Assembly (NCBI RefSeq): GCF_029855045.1
Contig: NZ_CP123228.1
Location: 2,170,001 to 2,234,000, forward strand
Direction: 5' to 3'
DNA: 64,000 nt
DNA from: Piscinibacter sp. XHJ-5
GTDB taxonomy: Bacteria > Pseudomonadota > Gammaproteobacteria > Burkholderiales > Burkholderiaceae_C
Of this stretch, positions 17,626-25,496 are shown piece by piece (positions within the stretch are counted from its first letter, which is position 1; each line of letters begins with the position of its first letter). The translations under genes were made by a program, and so were the position numbers. The notes beneath the pieces are model-generated. The model did not search any database, was not told where the DNA came from, and worked only from the letters and a program-made list of their open reading frames with translations.

Positions 17626-18083
17626 GGCGACCGAGGTGGTTCCGGGCGACATCGTGCGACTCACCCTTGGGGCCGCGGTGCCGGCGGACGCGACCATGGT
17701 CACCGGCGCGGCGATGATCGATTCATCCATGCTCACGGGCGAGTCGCTTCCTGTCGAGGCGGGCCTCGACACTCCGTGCCCGGCTGCTTGCGGCGTTGCT
17801 GATCGCGGCTGGATACTCGATGGCGCTGCCTGCCAGCGACCTGGTTCGGCTAGCGCTCACGGCCCTGCTCGCGAGCATCCCGGTCGCACTGCCGGCGACT
17901 TTCACTTTGTCCGCGGCCTTCGGTGCGCGCGTCCTCGCGCAGCACGGCGTGCTGCTGACGCCGTTGTCGGCTGCGCACGAGGCCGCCGCAATGGATGTGC
18001 TGTGCGCCGACAAGACCGGAACGCTGACGCGTAACGCGCTGGAGGTGGTCGACGTGGTGCCACCCTACCGACTTGTCCCTTGA
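17626..18083 (+). pseudogene. P-type (proton-efflux type) ATPase fragment with internal deletion
   Basis: The first part encodes ATEVVPGDIVRLTLGAAVPAD and SSMLTGESLPVEAG (actuator domain, TGES motif). After about 17764 the similarity shifts frame to ASIPVALPATFTLSAAFGAR, then LSAAHEAAAMDVLCADKTGT. The phosphorylated Asp of DKTGT is present, followed by a stop at 18083. The transmembrane region between TGES and IPVALP is mostly missing, and the N-terminus, nucleotide-binding domain and C-terminal membrane helices are gone. The wording of the motifs fits plasma-membrane H+-ATPase-like enzymes of bacteria. It abuts the IS91 fragment at 17625, so a rearrangement probably broke it. Confidence 0.85.
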
Positions 18084-18251
18084 CGATGCCTATCGGTGGA
18101 ATATCATCGAAGAGGGCACTGAGGGTTCCGACATGAGCGCTGCGTCTGTCTCTGCCTTACTGTGGCCATTCGTATGTGGGAAGACTAGCTTCGTCGTCAT
18201 GGGCGTCCGCCAAACAGGCGCGCCCGCAACGAACGACATCGAGGAGTCCAC

Positions 18252-20192
18252 ATGCCTTTCACGTCCATCGCGCGCGTCCTCGTAGGCGCCGCACTCGCGC
18301 TGTCACTCACCGCGGCAAACGCCGCCGTCAGCGTACGAACCATCCAGAGCAGCGGCATCGCGCGGCTGCAGGCGTTGCCGATGGCCGGCGGCGGCCTGCA
18401 GTCGCCCGAGCTCTCACCCGCCTTCGCCGGCCGCGAGGAAGACGAAGGCGTCGCCGCCCACGGCGGCAAGAGCGACGAGGCGCGCGACAAGAAGGCGCTG
18501 CGCGCGGCGACCAAGCGGGTCGTCAACCGATCGATCGCAACCGCACGCGGCCTCGGCGTCGGCATCGCGCCGGTCGGTGTCCAGCAGGGCGACGCGCTGA
18601 AGACCTGGGACGGGCTGCGCTTCTTCGACCAGCGCTTCGCCAACGGCGGCAATCAGTTCAGCGTCGAACCTCCCGACCAGGCGCTCTGCGTCAGCGAGCA
18701 GTTCGTCGTCGAGTCGGTCAATGACGTCATCCGCTTCTACGACAAGAGCGGCGTGCCGGTGAGTGGCGTCATCGACCTCAACACGTTCTACAGCTACCCG
18801 GCGGCGATCCAGCGCACGAATCCGCCGGTCTTCGGGCCGTTCATCACCGACCCAACGTGCTACTACGACCCGGATGTCCACAAGTTCTTCCACGTCGTCC
18901 TGACGCTCGACGTCAACGAGAAGACTGGCGCCTTCACCGGCGACAACCACCTCGATCTCGCCGTTAGCAACGACTCCGATCCGCGCAACGGCTGGACAAT
19001 CTACCGGATCCCGGTGCAGAACACCGGCCTGCCGGCCGACACGCCGAACCATCCGAACTGCCCGTGCATCGGCGACTATCCGCACATCGGCGCCGACAAG
19101 TACGGCATCTACCTGACGACGAACGAGTTCCCGTTCGCCGGCGGCTTCAACGCGGCGCAGATCTACGCGCTGTCGAAGAAGCAGCTCGCGGCGAGCGCTG
19201 CCAACGTCAATCTCGTTCTGTTCGACACGAGCGAGTTCCGCTTCCAGGGCAATCCTGGCTTCACGGTCTGGCCGGCAGTCTCGCCGAGCCAGGACTACGA
19301 GACGCGCTTCGGCGGCGTCGAATACCTGATGAGCTCGGTCGCGGTATTCTCGCCGTCGGGCAACGGCAACCGCATCCGCGTTTTCGCGCTGATGAACACA
19401 AGTGCGATCGACAGCGATCCGTCACAGATCTCGCTGGTCGACACCGCCGTGCACGTCAGCCTCTACGGCGTTCCGCCGCCGGCGGCACAGAAGCGCGGGC
19501 CGGCGCCGCTCGGGGAGTGCCTGAACGACCGCTCGATCAACCTCGGCGGCGGCTTCATTGGATGCTGGCAGCTCTTCGTCGACCCGCCGGCGCCGACCGA
19601 GCTCGTCCCAGAGCTCGTCGACACCAACGACTCGCGCATGCAGCAGGTGTTCTTCACGGGCGGGCGCCTGTACGGCGCGCTCGACACGCCGGTCAACATG
19701 CCGGGCGGACGCCAAGCAGGGATCGCCTACTACGTGATCCGCCCGTATCCGCAGGCCGGCTCGCTGGCCGCGGTGCTCGAGAACGAGGGCAAGTTCGGCG
19801 TCGCCGGCAACAGCGTCAGCTACCCGGCGATTGCCGCGCTGCCCGACGGACGCGGGATCATCTCGTTCACGCTGGTCGGGCCGGACTACTACCCTTCGGC
19901 GGCGTACATCCGTTTCAACGCCAGCGGTCTGAACGGCAACGTTCGCGTCGCCGGCGCCGGCCTGGGCCCGGAGGACGGCTTCAGCGGCTACGTGTCTCTC
20001 GGCGATTCGACCGTTGCGCGCTGGGGAGACTACGGCGCCGCGGCGCTGTCGCAGGGCACGTTCTGGATCGCGTCGGAGTACATCGGTCAGGTCTGCACAT
20101 TGCAGGAATTCCTGGCGACGAACTTCACGTGCGGCGACACGCGCGGGGCGTTCGGCAACTGGTACACGCGGATCTCCGCGGTGGCGCCTTGA
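18252..20192 (+). CDS. Secreted protein of unknown function
   Basis: A 646-residue protein with a clear signal peptide (VLVGAALALSLTAANA, cleavage near residue 24) and a GAGGAG ribosome site. I do not recognise the family. The mature part looks globular and extracellular: it has Tyr/Asn/Gly-rich segments such as GDNHLDLAVSNDSDP, a paired-Cys segment PNHPNCPCIGDYPHIG and a C-terminal Cys pair (VCTLQEFLATNFTCGD), suggesting disulfides and possibly a beta-propeller-like fold. The gene is intact and complete, unlike the fragments on both sides. Weak hairpin sequence (CCGCTC...GAGCGG, 20202-20221) follows its stop. Confidence 0.7.
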   Translation: MPFTSIARVLVGAALALSLTAANAAVSVRTIQSSGIARLQALPMAGGGLQSPELSPAFAGREEDEGVAAHGGKSDEARDKKALRAATKRVVNRSIATARGLGVGIAPVGVQQGDALKTWDGLRFFDQRFANGGNQFSVEPPDQALCVSEQFVVESVNDVIRFYDKSGVPVSGVIDLNTFYSYPAAIQRTNPPVFGPFITDPTCYYDPDVHKFFHVVLTLDVNEKTGAFTGDNHLDLAVSNDSDPRNGWTIYRIPVQNTGLPADTPNHPNCPCIGDYPHIGADKYGIYLTTNEFPFAGGFNAAQIYALSKKQLAASAANVNLVLFDTSEFRFQGNPGFTVWPAVSPSQDYETRFGGVEYLMSSVAVFSPSGNGNRIRVFALMNTSAIDSDPSQISLVDTAVHVSLYGVPPPAAQKRGPAPLGECLNDRSINLGGGFIGCWQLFVDPPAPTELVPELVDTNDSRMQQVFFTGGRLYGALDTPVNMPGGRQAGIAYYVIRPYPQAGSLAAVLENEGKFGVAGNSVSYPAIAALPDGRGIISFTLVGPDYYPSAAYIRFNASGLNGNVRVAGAGLGPEDGFSGYVSLGDSTVARWGDYGAAALSQGTFWIASEYIGQVCTLQEFLATNFTCGDTRGAFGNWYTRISAVAP

Positions 20193-20245
20193 GGCCGTGA
20201 GCCGCTCACCCACACGAGCGGTGCGAGAGAACGCGCCACCCCGGC

Positions 20246-20299
20246 TCAGCGCCGGAGCGCGATAGACAGCATCAGCAGGCCGATCAGCACGGGCTGGGG
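20246..20299 (-). pseudogene. Possible tail of an exosortase-type C-terminal sorting signal
   Basis: Read on the minus strand, 20299-20246 gives PVLIGLLMLSIALRR and a stop. A hydrophobic helix followed by Arg-Arg at the C-terminus is the layout of PEP-CTERM/IPTL-CTERM sorting tails. No upstream gene is attached: the sequence runs straight into the lactonase fragment. It is probably a remnant, and the call is tentative because it rests on 17 residues. Confidence 0.25.
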
Positions 20300-20502
20300 T
20301 GCTTCTCTCGGGCGACTTCGTCCATCTCACGGCCAACTGGGAGGCGAAGCGCGTGCCATCGATCAACCATGACGCCGAGAAGAGCCTGCGCTCCATGAAC
20401 GAGATGGACACCTTCATCAAGGCCAGCGGCGCCAGGTTGTTGATCAACCACGATCGGGAGCAGAGCGCCTCCATCCCGAAGTCACCCGCCTTTCTCGATT
20501 AG
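20299..20502 (+). pseudogene. Metallo-beta-lactamase-fold (AHL-lactonase-like) C-terminal fragment
   Basis: A 67-codon frame encodes LLSGDFVHLTANWEAKRVPS, MNEMDTFIKASGARLLINHD and PKSPAFLD. This matches the C-terminal part of MBL-fold hydrolases of the N-acyl-homoserine lactonase type, including the metal-binding Asp of SGD and the late His of NHD. The N-terminal HxHxDH metal site is missing, because the sequence upstream of 20299 is unrelated, so the gene is inactive. Its stop overlaps the end of the winged-helix gene on the other strand. Confidence 0.7.
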
Positions 20503-20909
20503 AGATATCGGATCAGCAGCGTGAAGCGGTAGCCGCGTCCTGGCACCGTGGCCAGCGCCTGGGCGCCGAGGCGCTTGCGCAGCCCCGATACATGCTGGCG
20601 AAGGTTGTTCTCCTCGAGCACCAGGCCGGGCCAGACGCGGGCCAGCAGTTCGTCGTCCGACACGACACGATCGTGCTCCGCCACCAGCACCAGCAGCAGG
20701 CCGAAGGCGCGCGCGCCGACCGGCAGCGGCGCGCCCTCGGCCAGCAGCAGGCGCTGCGCCGGCCGCAGCTCGAACCGGCCGAAGCGGCACGCCTCAGCGG
20801 GGGCAGGGGGTCGACATTGGGTGCCGAAGATTGGCGAGCGATCGGTTTCACAACGATTCACGGCGCCGAGATGGTGTGAGGGAAGCGCACTGGACACACT
20901 GCCCTTCAC
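20499..20909 (-). CDS. Winged-helix (OmpR/CadC-type) DNA-binding protein, probably truncated
   Basis: A 136-residue frame. Residues about 40-128 form a Trans_reg_C winged helix: FGRFELRPAQRLLLAEG, VVSDDELLARVWPGLVLEEN and LRQHVSGLRKRLG, ending PGRGYRFT. In full-length regulators this domain is followed by a long sensor or ATPase/TPR domain, but here the frame ends seven residues later at a stop next to the lactonase fragment, so truncation is likely. The start (GTG 20909 or further in) is uncertain. Divergent from the DUF1566 gene, it could once have controlled it. Confidence 0.65.
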   Translation of the reverse strand: MKGSVSSALPSHHLGAVNRCETDRSPIFGTQCRPPAPAEACRFGRFELRPAQRLLLAEGAPLPVGARAFGLLLVLVAEHDRVVSDDELLARVWPGLVLEENNLRQHVSGLRKRLGAQALATVPGRGYRFTLLIRYL

Positions 20910-20938
20910 GCAAACCCACCCTCTCGATGGAGCTAAGG

Positions 20939-21547
20939 ATGAACTTTCGCAAACTGACGATCGCCATGTGCTGCATGGCCGCTCTCGCCGCCTTGTACGA
21001 GACGGCGCAAGCCGCGGCCGCCGCGGGCGGCACCGACCTGCGTGGCGTCACCCAGAACTGGGACAAGGTCCTGCCCTCCGAAACCGGCGCCGGCTGTCCC
21101 AACTGGTCGACCCGCTTCACCTGCGTGATGAACAACTCGGCGGTGCGCGACAACGAAACCGGCCTGGTCTGGACCCACCCGCTTCATTGGCAAGGTCAGC
21201 CGTGGCCGATGTCCTGGCACCACGCGAAACTCGAATGCGCAAATCTGGCCGTCGGCAACCGCAAGGGCTGGCGCCTGCCTTCAGTGACCGAACTGGCCAG
21301 CCTCATCGACATGAGCAACCCGGCCGAGGTCAAGCTGCCCGCGAACAGGCCCTTCATCTACCAGCAAACTCCTCAAGGCCACGCCTATTGGACGTCGACC
21401 CCGCTCAAGCAACCCTTGTCGGACCTTGCGCCGGAAGTCTATGTCGTCGGTTTCCAGGGTGGCTGGGTCGCCACGATCGACGCCACGTATTTTCAAGGTC
21501 TTGTCTGGTGCGTTCGCGGCGGCCAACCGCCTGCAAGCGGCTACTGA
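20939..21547 (+). CDS. Secreted DUF1566 (Lcl C-terminal) domain protein
   Basis: A 202-residue protein with signal peptide (MNFRKLTIAMCCMAALAALY, cleaved near AQAAA). The mature region has the DUF1566/Lcl pattern: VRDNETGLVWTHPLHWQ, then the cysteine of AKLECANLAVGNRKGWRLPS, then ELASLIDMS, and the end GLVWCVRGG. DUF1566 domains occur in secreted and surface proteins, and their exact role is unclear. An alternative ATG at 20927 would add four residues. It lies 28 bp upstream of the methyltransferase, but a functional link is not evident. Confidence 0.8.
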   Translation: MNFRKLTIAMCCMAALAALYETAQAAAAAGGTDLRGVTQNWDKVLPSETGAGCPNWSTRFTCVMNNSAVRDNETGLVWTHPLHWQGQPWPMSWHHAKLECANLAVGNRKGWRLPSVTELASLIDMSNPAEVKLPANRPFIYQQTPQGHAYWTSTPLKQPLSDLAPEVYVVGFQGGWVATIDATYFQGLVWCVRGGQPPASGY

Positions 21548-21575
21548 TCCGAACCCAGCCACCAGGAGACCTGCC

Positions 21576-22388
21576 ATGTCCACCCCCATCGACCTCCACA
21601 CCCTCAAAGCCCGCCAGCAGGCCGCCTGGGCCAGCGGCGACTACGCCGTCATCGGCACCACGCTGCAGATCGTCGGCGAGCACCTCGCCGAGGCCTGCGA
21701 CCTGCGCACGGACGAGCGCGTGCTCGACGTGGCTGCCGGCAATGGCAATGCCACGCTGGCCGCGGCGCGCCGAGGCTGCATCGTCACGTCCACCGACTAC
21801 GTCGGCAGCCTGCTCGAACGCGGCGCCGAGCGCGCCCGCGCCGAACGCCTGCAGGCCACCTTCCAGGTCGCCGACGCCGAGGCCCTGCCGTTCGACGACG
21901 CCAGCTTCGACGCGGTGCTGTCGACCTTCGGCGTGATGTTCTCGCCCGACCAGTCGCGCGCCGCCGCCGAGCTGGCGCGCGTGTGCCGCCCCGGCGGCCG
22001 CATCGGCCTGGCGAACTGGACGCCCGAGGGCTTCATCGGCCAGGTCTTCAAGACCCTGGGCCGCCACCTGCCGCCGCCGGCGGGCGTGCAGCCGCCATCA
22101 CGCTGGGGCGTCGAGGCCAACCTGCACGCCCTGTTCGGCGAGACGGCCGGCGCCATCTCGGTGACGCCGCGCATCTTCAATTTCCGCTACCGCTGCGCGG
22201 CGCACTTCATCGACGTCTTCCGCACCTGGTACGGCCCCATCCACAAGGCGTTTGCCGCGCTGCCGGCCGACGCTGCGCAGGCCCTGGAGCGCGATCTGAC
22301 GACGCTGCTGACGCGCATGAACCGCGCCGGGGGTGCCTCGCTGGTCGTGCCCAGCGAATACCTCGAGGTCGTCGTCACGCGGCGATGA
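21576..22388 (+). CDS. Class I SAM-dependent methyltransferase
   Basis: A 270-residue methyltransferase with motif I VLDVAAGNGNATLAAARRG, STDYV (acidic-loop strand), VADAEALPFDDASFDAVLST and an LARVCRPGGRIGLANWTPEG segment typical of the UbiE/Methyltransf_11 group. The start at 21576 follows a CAGGAG ribosome site. Its stop overlaps the start of the hydrolase (ATGA). The substrate is not predictable. A second methyltransferase of the same broad class occurs at 24525. Confidence 0.9.
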   Translation: MSTPIDLHTLKARQQAAWASGDYAVIGTTLQIVGEHLAEACDLRTDERVLDVAAGNGNATLAAARRGCIVTSTDYVGSLLERGAERARAERLQATFQVADAEALPFDDASFDAVLSTFGVMFSPDQSRAAAELARVCRPGGRIGLANWTPEGFIGQVFKTLGRHLPPPAGVQPPSRWGVEANLHALFGETAGAISVTPRIFNFRYRCAAHFIDVFRTWYGPIHKAFAALPADAAQALERDLTTLLTRMNRAGGASLVVPSEYLEVVVTRR

Positions 22389-23278
22389 ACACCATGGTCA
22401 CCGCCGCGATCGACGAGCGCCCGGTCCTGCCGGCCGTGCCCTTCCACCGCGAAGCCGGCAGCGGTCCGGGCGTGGTCTGCATCCACTGCAACGCGAGCAG
22501 CTCGTCGCAGTGGCGGCCGCTGATGGACCGGCTGGCGCCGCGCCACCGCGTGCTGGCGCCGGACACCCACGGCGCCGGCCGGGGTCCGGCCTGGCCGACC
22601 GACCGCCCACTGACGCTGCACGACGAAGTGGCGCTGCTGGAGCCGGTGTTCGAGCGCGCCGGCGCGCCGTTCGCGCTGGTCGGCCACTCGTACGGCGCGG
22701 CCGTCGCGCTGCTCGCCGCATTGAAGCAGCCCGAGCGGGTGCACGCGCTGGTCCTCTACGAGCCGACGCTGTTCGCGCTGGTCGATGCCGCGTCGCCGGC
22801 GCCGAACGCGGCCGACGGCATCCGCGAGACGGTGGCGCGCGCCGCCGCAGCGCTGGCCGCCGGCCATCGCGCGGCTGCGGCCGAAGCCTTCATCGACTAT
22901 TGGATGGGTGTCGGCGCCTGGGCCGCCAAGCCCGAGTCGCAGCGCAGCGCGATCGAGGCCGCCATCGTCAACGTGCAGGGTTGGGGCGGGGCGCTGCTCG
23001 GCGAGACCACGCCGCTCGCTGCGTTCCGGGCGCTGGACATGCCGGTGCTGCTGATGCAGGGCAGCGAAACAACGACCTCGGCGCGGGCCGTCAGCAATCT
23101 GCTCGCACGAACACTGCCCCGGGGCGAGACGCAGACCTTTCGCGGGGTCGGCCACATGGGCCCGATCACGCACCCGGCAGTGGTCGACACGGCCATCGCG
23201 GACTTTCTGCGGCGCCATCCGGCGCCCCCTGGTGGGCCGGTGATCGCCCGAACCATGCGATCGTTGTGTTCGAACTGA
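22385..23278 (+). CDS. Alpha/beta hydrolase
   Basis: A 297-residue hydrolase. It has a strand VVCIHCNASSSSQW (HC replacing the common HG), nucleophile elbow VGHSYGAAVA (Ser about 102), acidic MPVLLMQGSETT and His GVGHMGPITH. It overlaps the methyltransferase stop by 4 bp, so the two are co-translated. It may cleave an ester or act as a haloperoxidase-like hydrolase; the family does not decide. The last 20 residues (PPGGPVIARTMRSLCSN) look unlike the family end, and the C-terminus may be altered by rearrangement. Confidence 0.85.
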   Translation: MNTMVTAAIDERPVLPAVPFHREAGSGPGVVCIHCNASSSSQWRPLMDRLAPRHRVLAPDTHGAGRGPAWPTDRPLTLHDEVALLEPVFERAGAPFALVGHSYGAAVALLAALKQPERVHALVLYEPTLFALVDAASPAPNAADGIRETVARAAAALAAGHRAAAAEAFIDYWMGVGAWAAKPESQRSAIEAAIVNVQGWGGALLGETTPLAAFRALDMPVLLMQGSETTTSARAVSNLLARTLPRGETQTFRGVGHMGPITHPAVVDTAIADFLRRHPAPPGGPVIARTMRSLCSN

Positions 23279-23553
23279 AGACCACACGACCGGCACCAAC
23301 GGGGCACCCGATGCGCAGTGGGGCAGGCCCCCGGCCTCGGGCATTGCGACGGTCATCGCCTCCAGCTTGCCGATCTGCGCGACTTCTACTCGACATCCTG
23401 CGCGCTCTTCCTGCCGCGGCGAGAGGCAGGCGATGCCGTCATCACGACGGCTTGGGCGGCCTGTTGGTCTCCATCGCAGCGATAGCGCAGGCGCGAGCGA
23501 GCCACTGTCAGAACGTCCGCTGTAGAGACAACCCCGGCGATGACGCGGTGTGG

Positions 23554-24525
23554 CTACACCGGGTGCTGCGGATGCTGCGGATGCCATGGCGCAATGGCTG
23601 GTCGCGCTGCCGTATCGACGGACAACCTGAAGATGTCCGGCCGGTGGTAATGCCCGGCCGCATCGAACTGCCGCCGCGCGGCGCGTACCTGGTCGAGGTC
23701 GACCTCCGCGGTGAGGATCGCCTCCTGCTCGCGCAGCGGCCCGGCCAGGATCTTCCCGTCGGGTCCGACGATCACGCTGTTGCCGACTTCCACCCAAGCA
23801 CCGGCCGCGCTCTGGAAGCCGGGCCAGATATCGTTGCGACCAGTCAGGTTGGTGGGAATCTGCTCGGCCCGCAGGCAGGGGTTCACGCCGACGACGAAGC
23901 AGCGTCCTTCGCGCGCCACGTGCTGCATGGTCGCGACCCAGGCATCGCCGGTGGCCAGCGTTGGCGCGGCCCAGATGTCCACGCCCTGCGCGTAAAGCCA
24001 GAAGCGCGCGAGCGGCATGTAGTTTTCCCAGCAGGTCAGGCCGCTCAGACGCCCGAATGGCGTGTCGACCACCGGCAGCGTGGAGCCGTCGCCCATGCCC
24101 CACACCGTGCGTTCCGAGCCGGTGGGCACCAGCTTGCGGTGCTTGGCGAGCAAGGCGCCGTCCGGGCCGAAGTACAGAGTGGTGTTGTAGAGCGTGCTGC
24201 CGTGAGCCTCGCGTTCGTGCACGCCGATCACGACGTACGCATCGGCGTCCCGCGCGGCAGCCCCCAGTGCCGCCGTCACCGGCCCCGGCACGACGACGGC
24301 TTGCTGCACCAGGAGCGAGTACCACCGGGCGTCGCCGTCCCAGATCGGGCGGGTGTCGATCCAGATCGGTGTGCCCGGGATGAAAGCTTCGGGCAGCACC
24401 ACGATGCGTGCGCCTTCGCGCGCGGCCTGGCCGATCAGCGCCACCGCCTTGTCGACGCAGGCGTCGCGGTCCAGCAGCACGTAGCTGGCCTGCACGGCAG
24501 CGACCACGGTGCGTTGCGGCAGCAT
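23554..24525 (-). CDS. Nitrilase
   Basis: A 323-residue nitrilase-branch carbon-nitrogen hydrolase with the catalytic triad visible: Glu46 in VVLPEAFIPG, Lys131 in KHRKLVPT and Cys165 in LTCWENYMP. The CWENYMP motif is that of true nitrilases, which turn a nitrile to the acid and ammonia. An in-frame GTG directly before the ATG at 24525 is also possible; GGGAGGAACC is the ribosome site. The start overlaps the stop of the methyltransferase. The C-terminus repeats His-Pro-Gln (PQHPQHPV). Confidence 0.92.
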   Translation of the reverse strand: MLPQRTVVAAVQASYVLLDRDACVDKAVALIGQAAREGARIVVLPEAFIPGTPIWIDTRPIWDGDARWYSLLVQQAVVVPGPVTAALGAAARDADAYVVIGVHEREAHGSTLYNTTLYFGPDGALLAKHRKLVPTGSERTVWGMGDGSTLPVVDTPFGRLSGLTCWENYMPLARFWLYAQGVDIWAAPTLATGDAWVATMQHVAREGRCFVVGVNPCLRAEQIPTNLTGRNDIWPGFQSAAGAWVEVGNSVIVGPDGKILAGPLREQEAILTAEVDLDQVRAARRQFDAAGHYHRPDIFRLSVDTAARPAIAPWHPQHPQHPV

Positions 24526-25373
24526 CACTTGGTTCCTCCCGCCACGAGCAGCTCGCAGGGGCCGACAAAACCTTGCGGCGTCTCGAAGCGGCGCAGCGCG
24601 GTGGCGATCTCATCCCACACCGATGCATGCTCATCGACCGGCACCGACGAGAGCATCTGGTGCAGAGCGCCGAACGACTCCTTCTCGAAGCGCACGCAGT
24701 CGGCGGCCGACGGCAAGTGCAGCGGTGCCGTCACGGCTTGCACGCTCACGTTGCGAAAGCCCGCCTGCTCGAGCGCGCCCTGCAGCACGCCGGCATCGCC
24801 GAGGCTGAAAGGTCCCGGCTGGCCCGGCTCGGGTGCCGGTAGAAGGGCGCGCTTTCGGATGATGCCCACCGGCACCGAGAAGAACTGGTTGCGGTCTGCG
24901 GTCGAATAGACGATTGCGCTGAAGCGCCCGCCCGGCCGCAAGGCATTGCGCGCTCCAGCCAGCGCACGCCGCTGATCGGGGAAGTAGATCAGCCCGAGGC
25001 GGGAGATGACCGCATCGAACGAGGCCGGGGGCAGGTCGCCGAGGGCCTCGCCATCGAGTTCCTGCGTGTCCACCTTCACGCCCGCCTGCGCAGCGGCGCG
25101 CGTTGCGTAATCGAGGATGGCCGGCGATATGTCCGTCGCCACGACGCGGCCCCCGGGGCCCGTGCGGCGGGCCGCCGCGATGCTCTGGCCGCCTGCGCCG
25201 GCAGCCACGTCGAGCACGTGGCTGCCGGGCCCGACGCCCGCGATGTCGAGCATCTGCTCGGTCGCTGCGCCCAGCCAGTCTTCCAATGCGGGGCCCCAGC
25301 GGTGCCAGGCCTCGGCCGCCACCTGCCACTGCTCGCGCGTCGTGGCCTTGTATTGAAGCGGGTCGAATGTCAT
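24525..25373 (-). CDS. Class I SAM-dependent methyltransferase
   Basis: A 282-residue methyltransferase. Motif I is VLDVAAGAGGQSIAAARR, followed by VVATDISPAILDYA and VISRLGLIYFPD. The start at 25373 has an AAAGGAGATCG ribosome site. It is the first gene of a two-gene operon with the nitrilase and is divergent from the LuxR-STAND regulator, with 123 bp between them. This is a regulator-plus-enzymes layout. The substrate is unknown. Confidence 0.9.
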   Translation of the reverse strand: MTFDPLQYKATTREQWQVAAEAWHRWGPALEDWLGAATEQMLDIAGVGPGSHVLDVAAGAGGQSIAAARRTGPGGRVVATDISPAILDYATRAAAQAGVKVDTQELDGEALGDLPPASFDAVISRLGLIYFPDQRRALAGARNALRPGGRFSAIVYSTADRNQFFSVPVGIIRKRALLPAPEPGQPGPFSLGDAGVLQGALEQAGFRNVSVQAVTAPLHLPSAADCVRFEKESFGALHQMLSSVPVDEHASVWDEIATALRRFETPQGFVGPCELLVAGGTK

Positions 25374-25496
25374 GTTTGCGATCTCCTTTGGGCAGCCAGT
25401 GTTTGCCAACGGCGCTGCGCGCGCATCCGTGGCCACTACGGAAACTGAGCTCCGTGGCCGGCACGCCCCGCTGAGCGGCTGCCGCATACTTGATCC

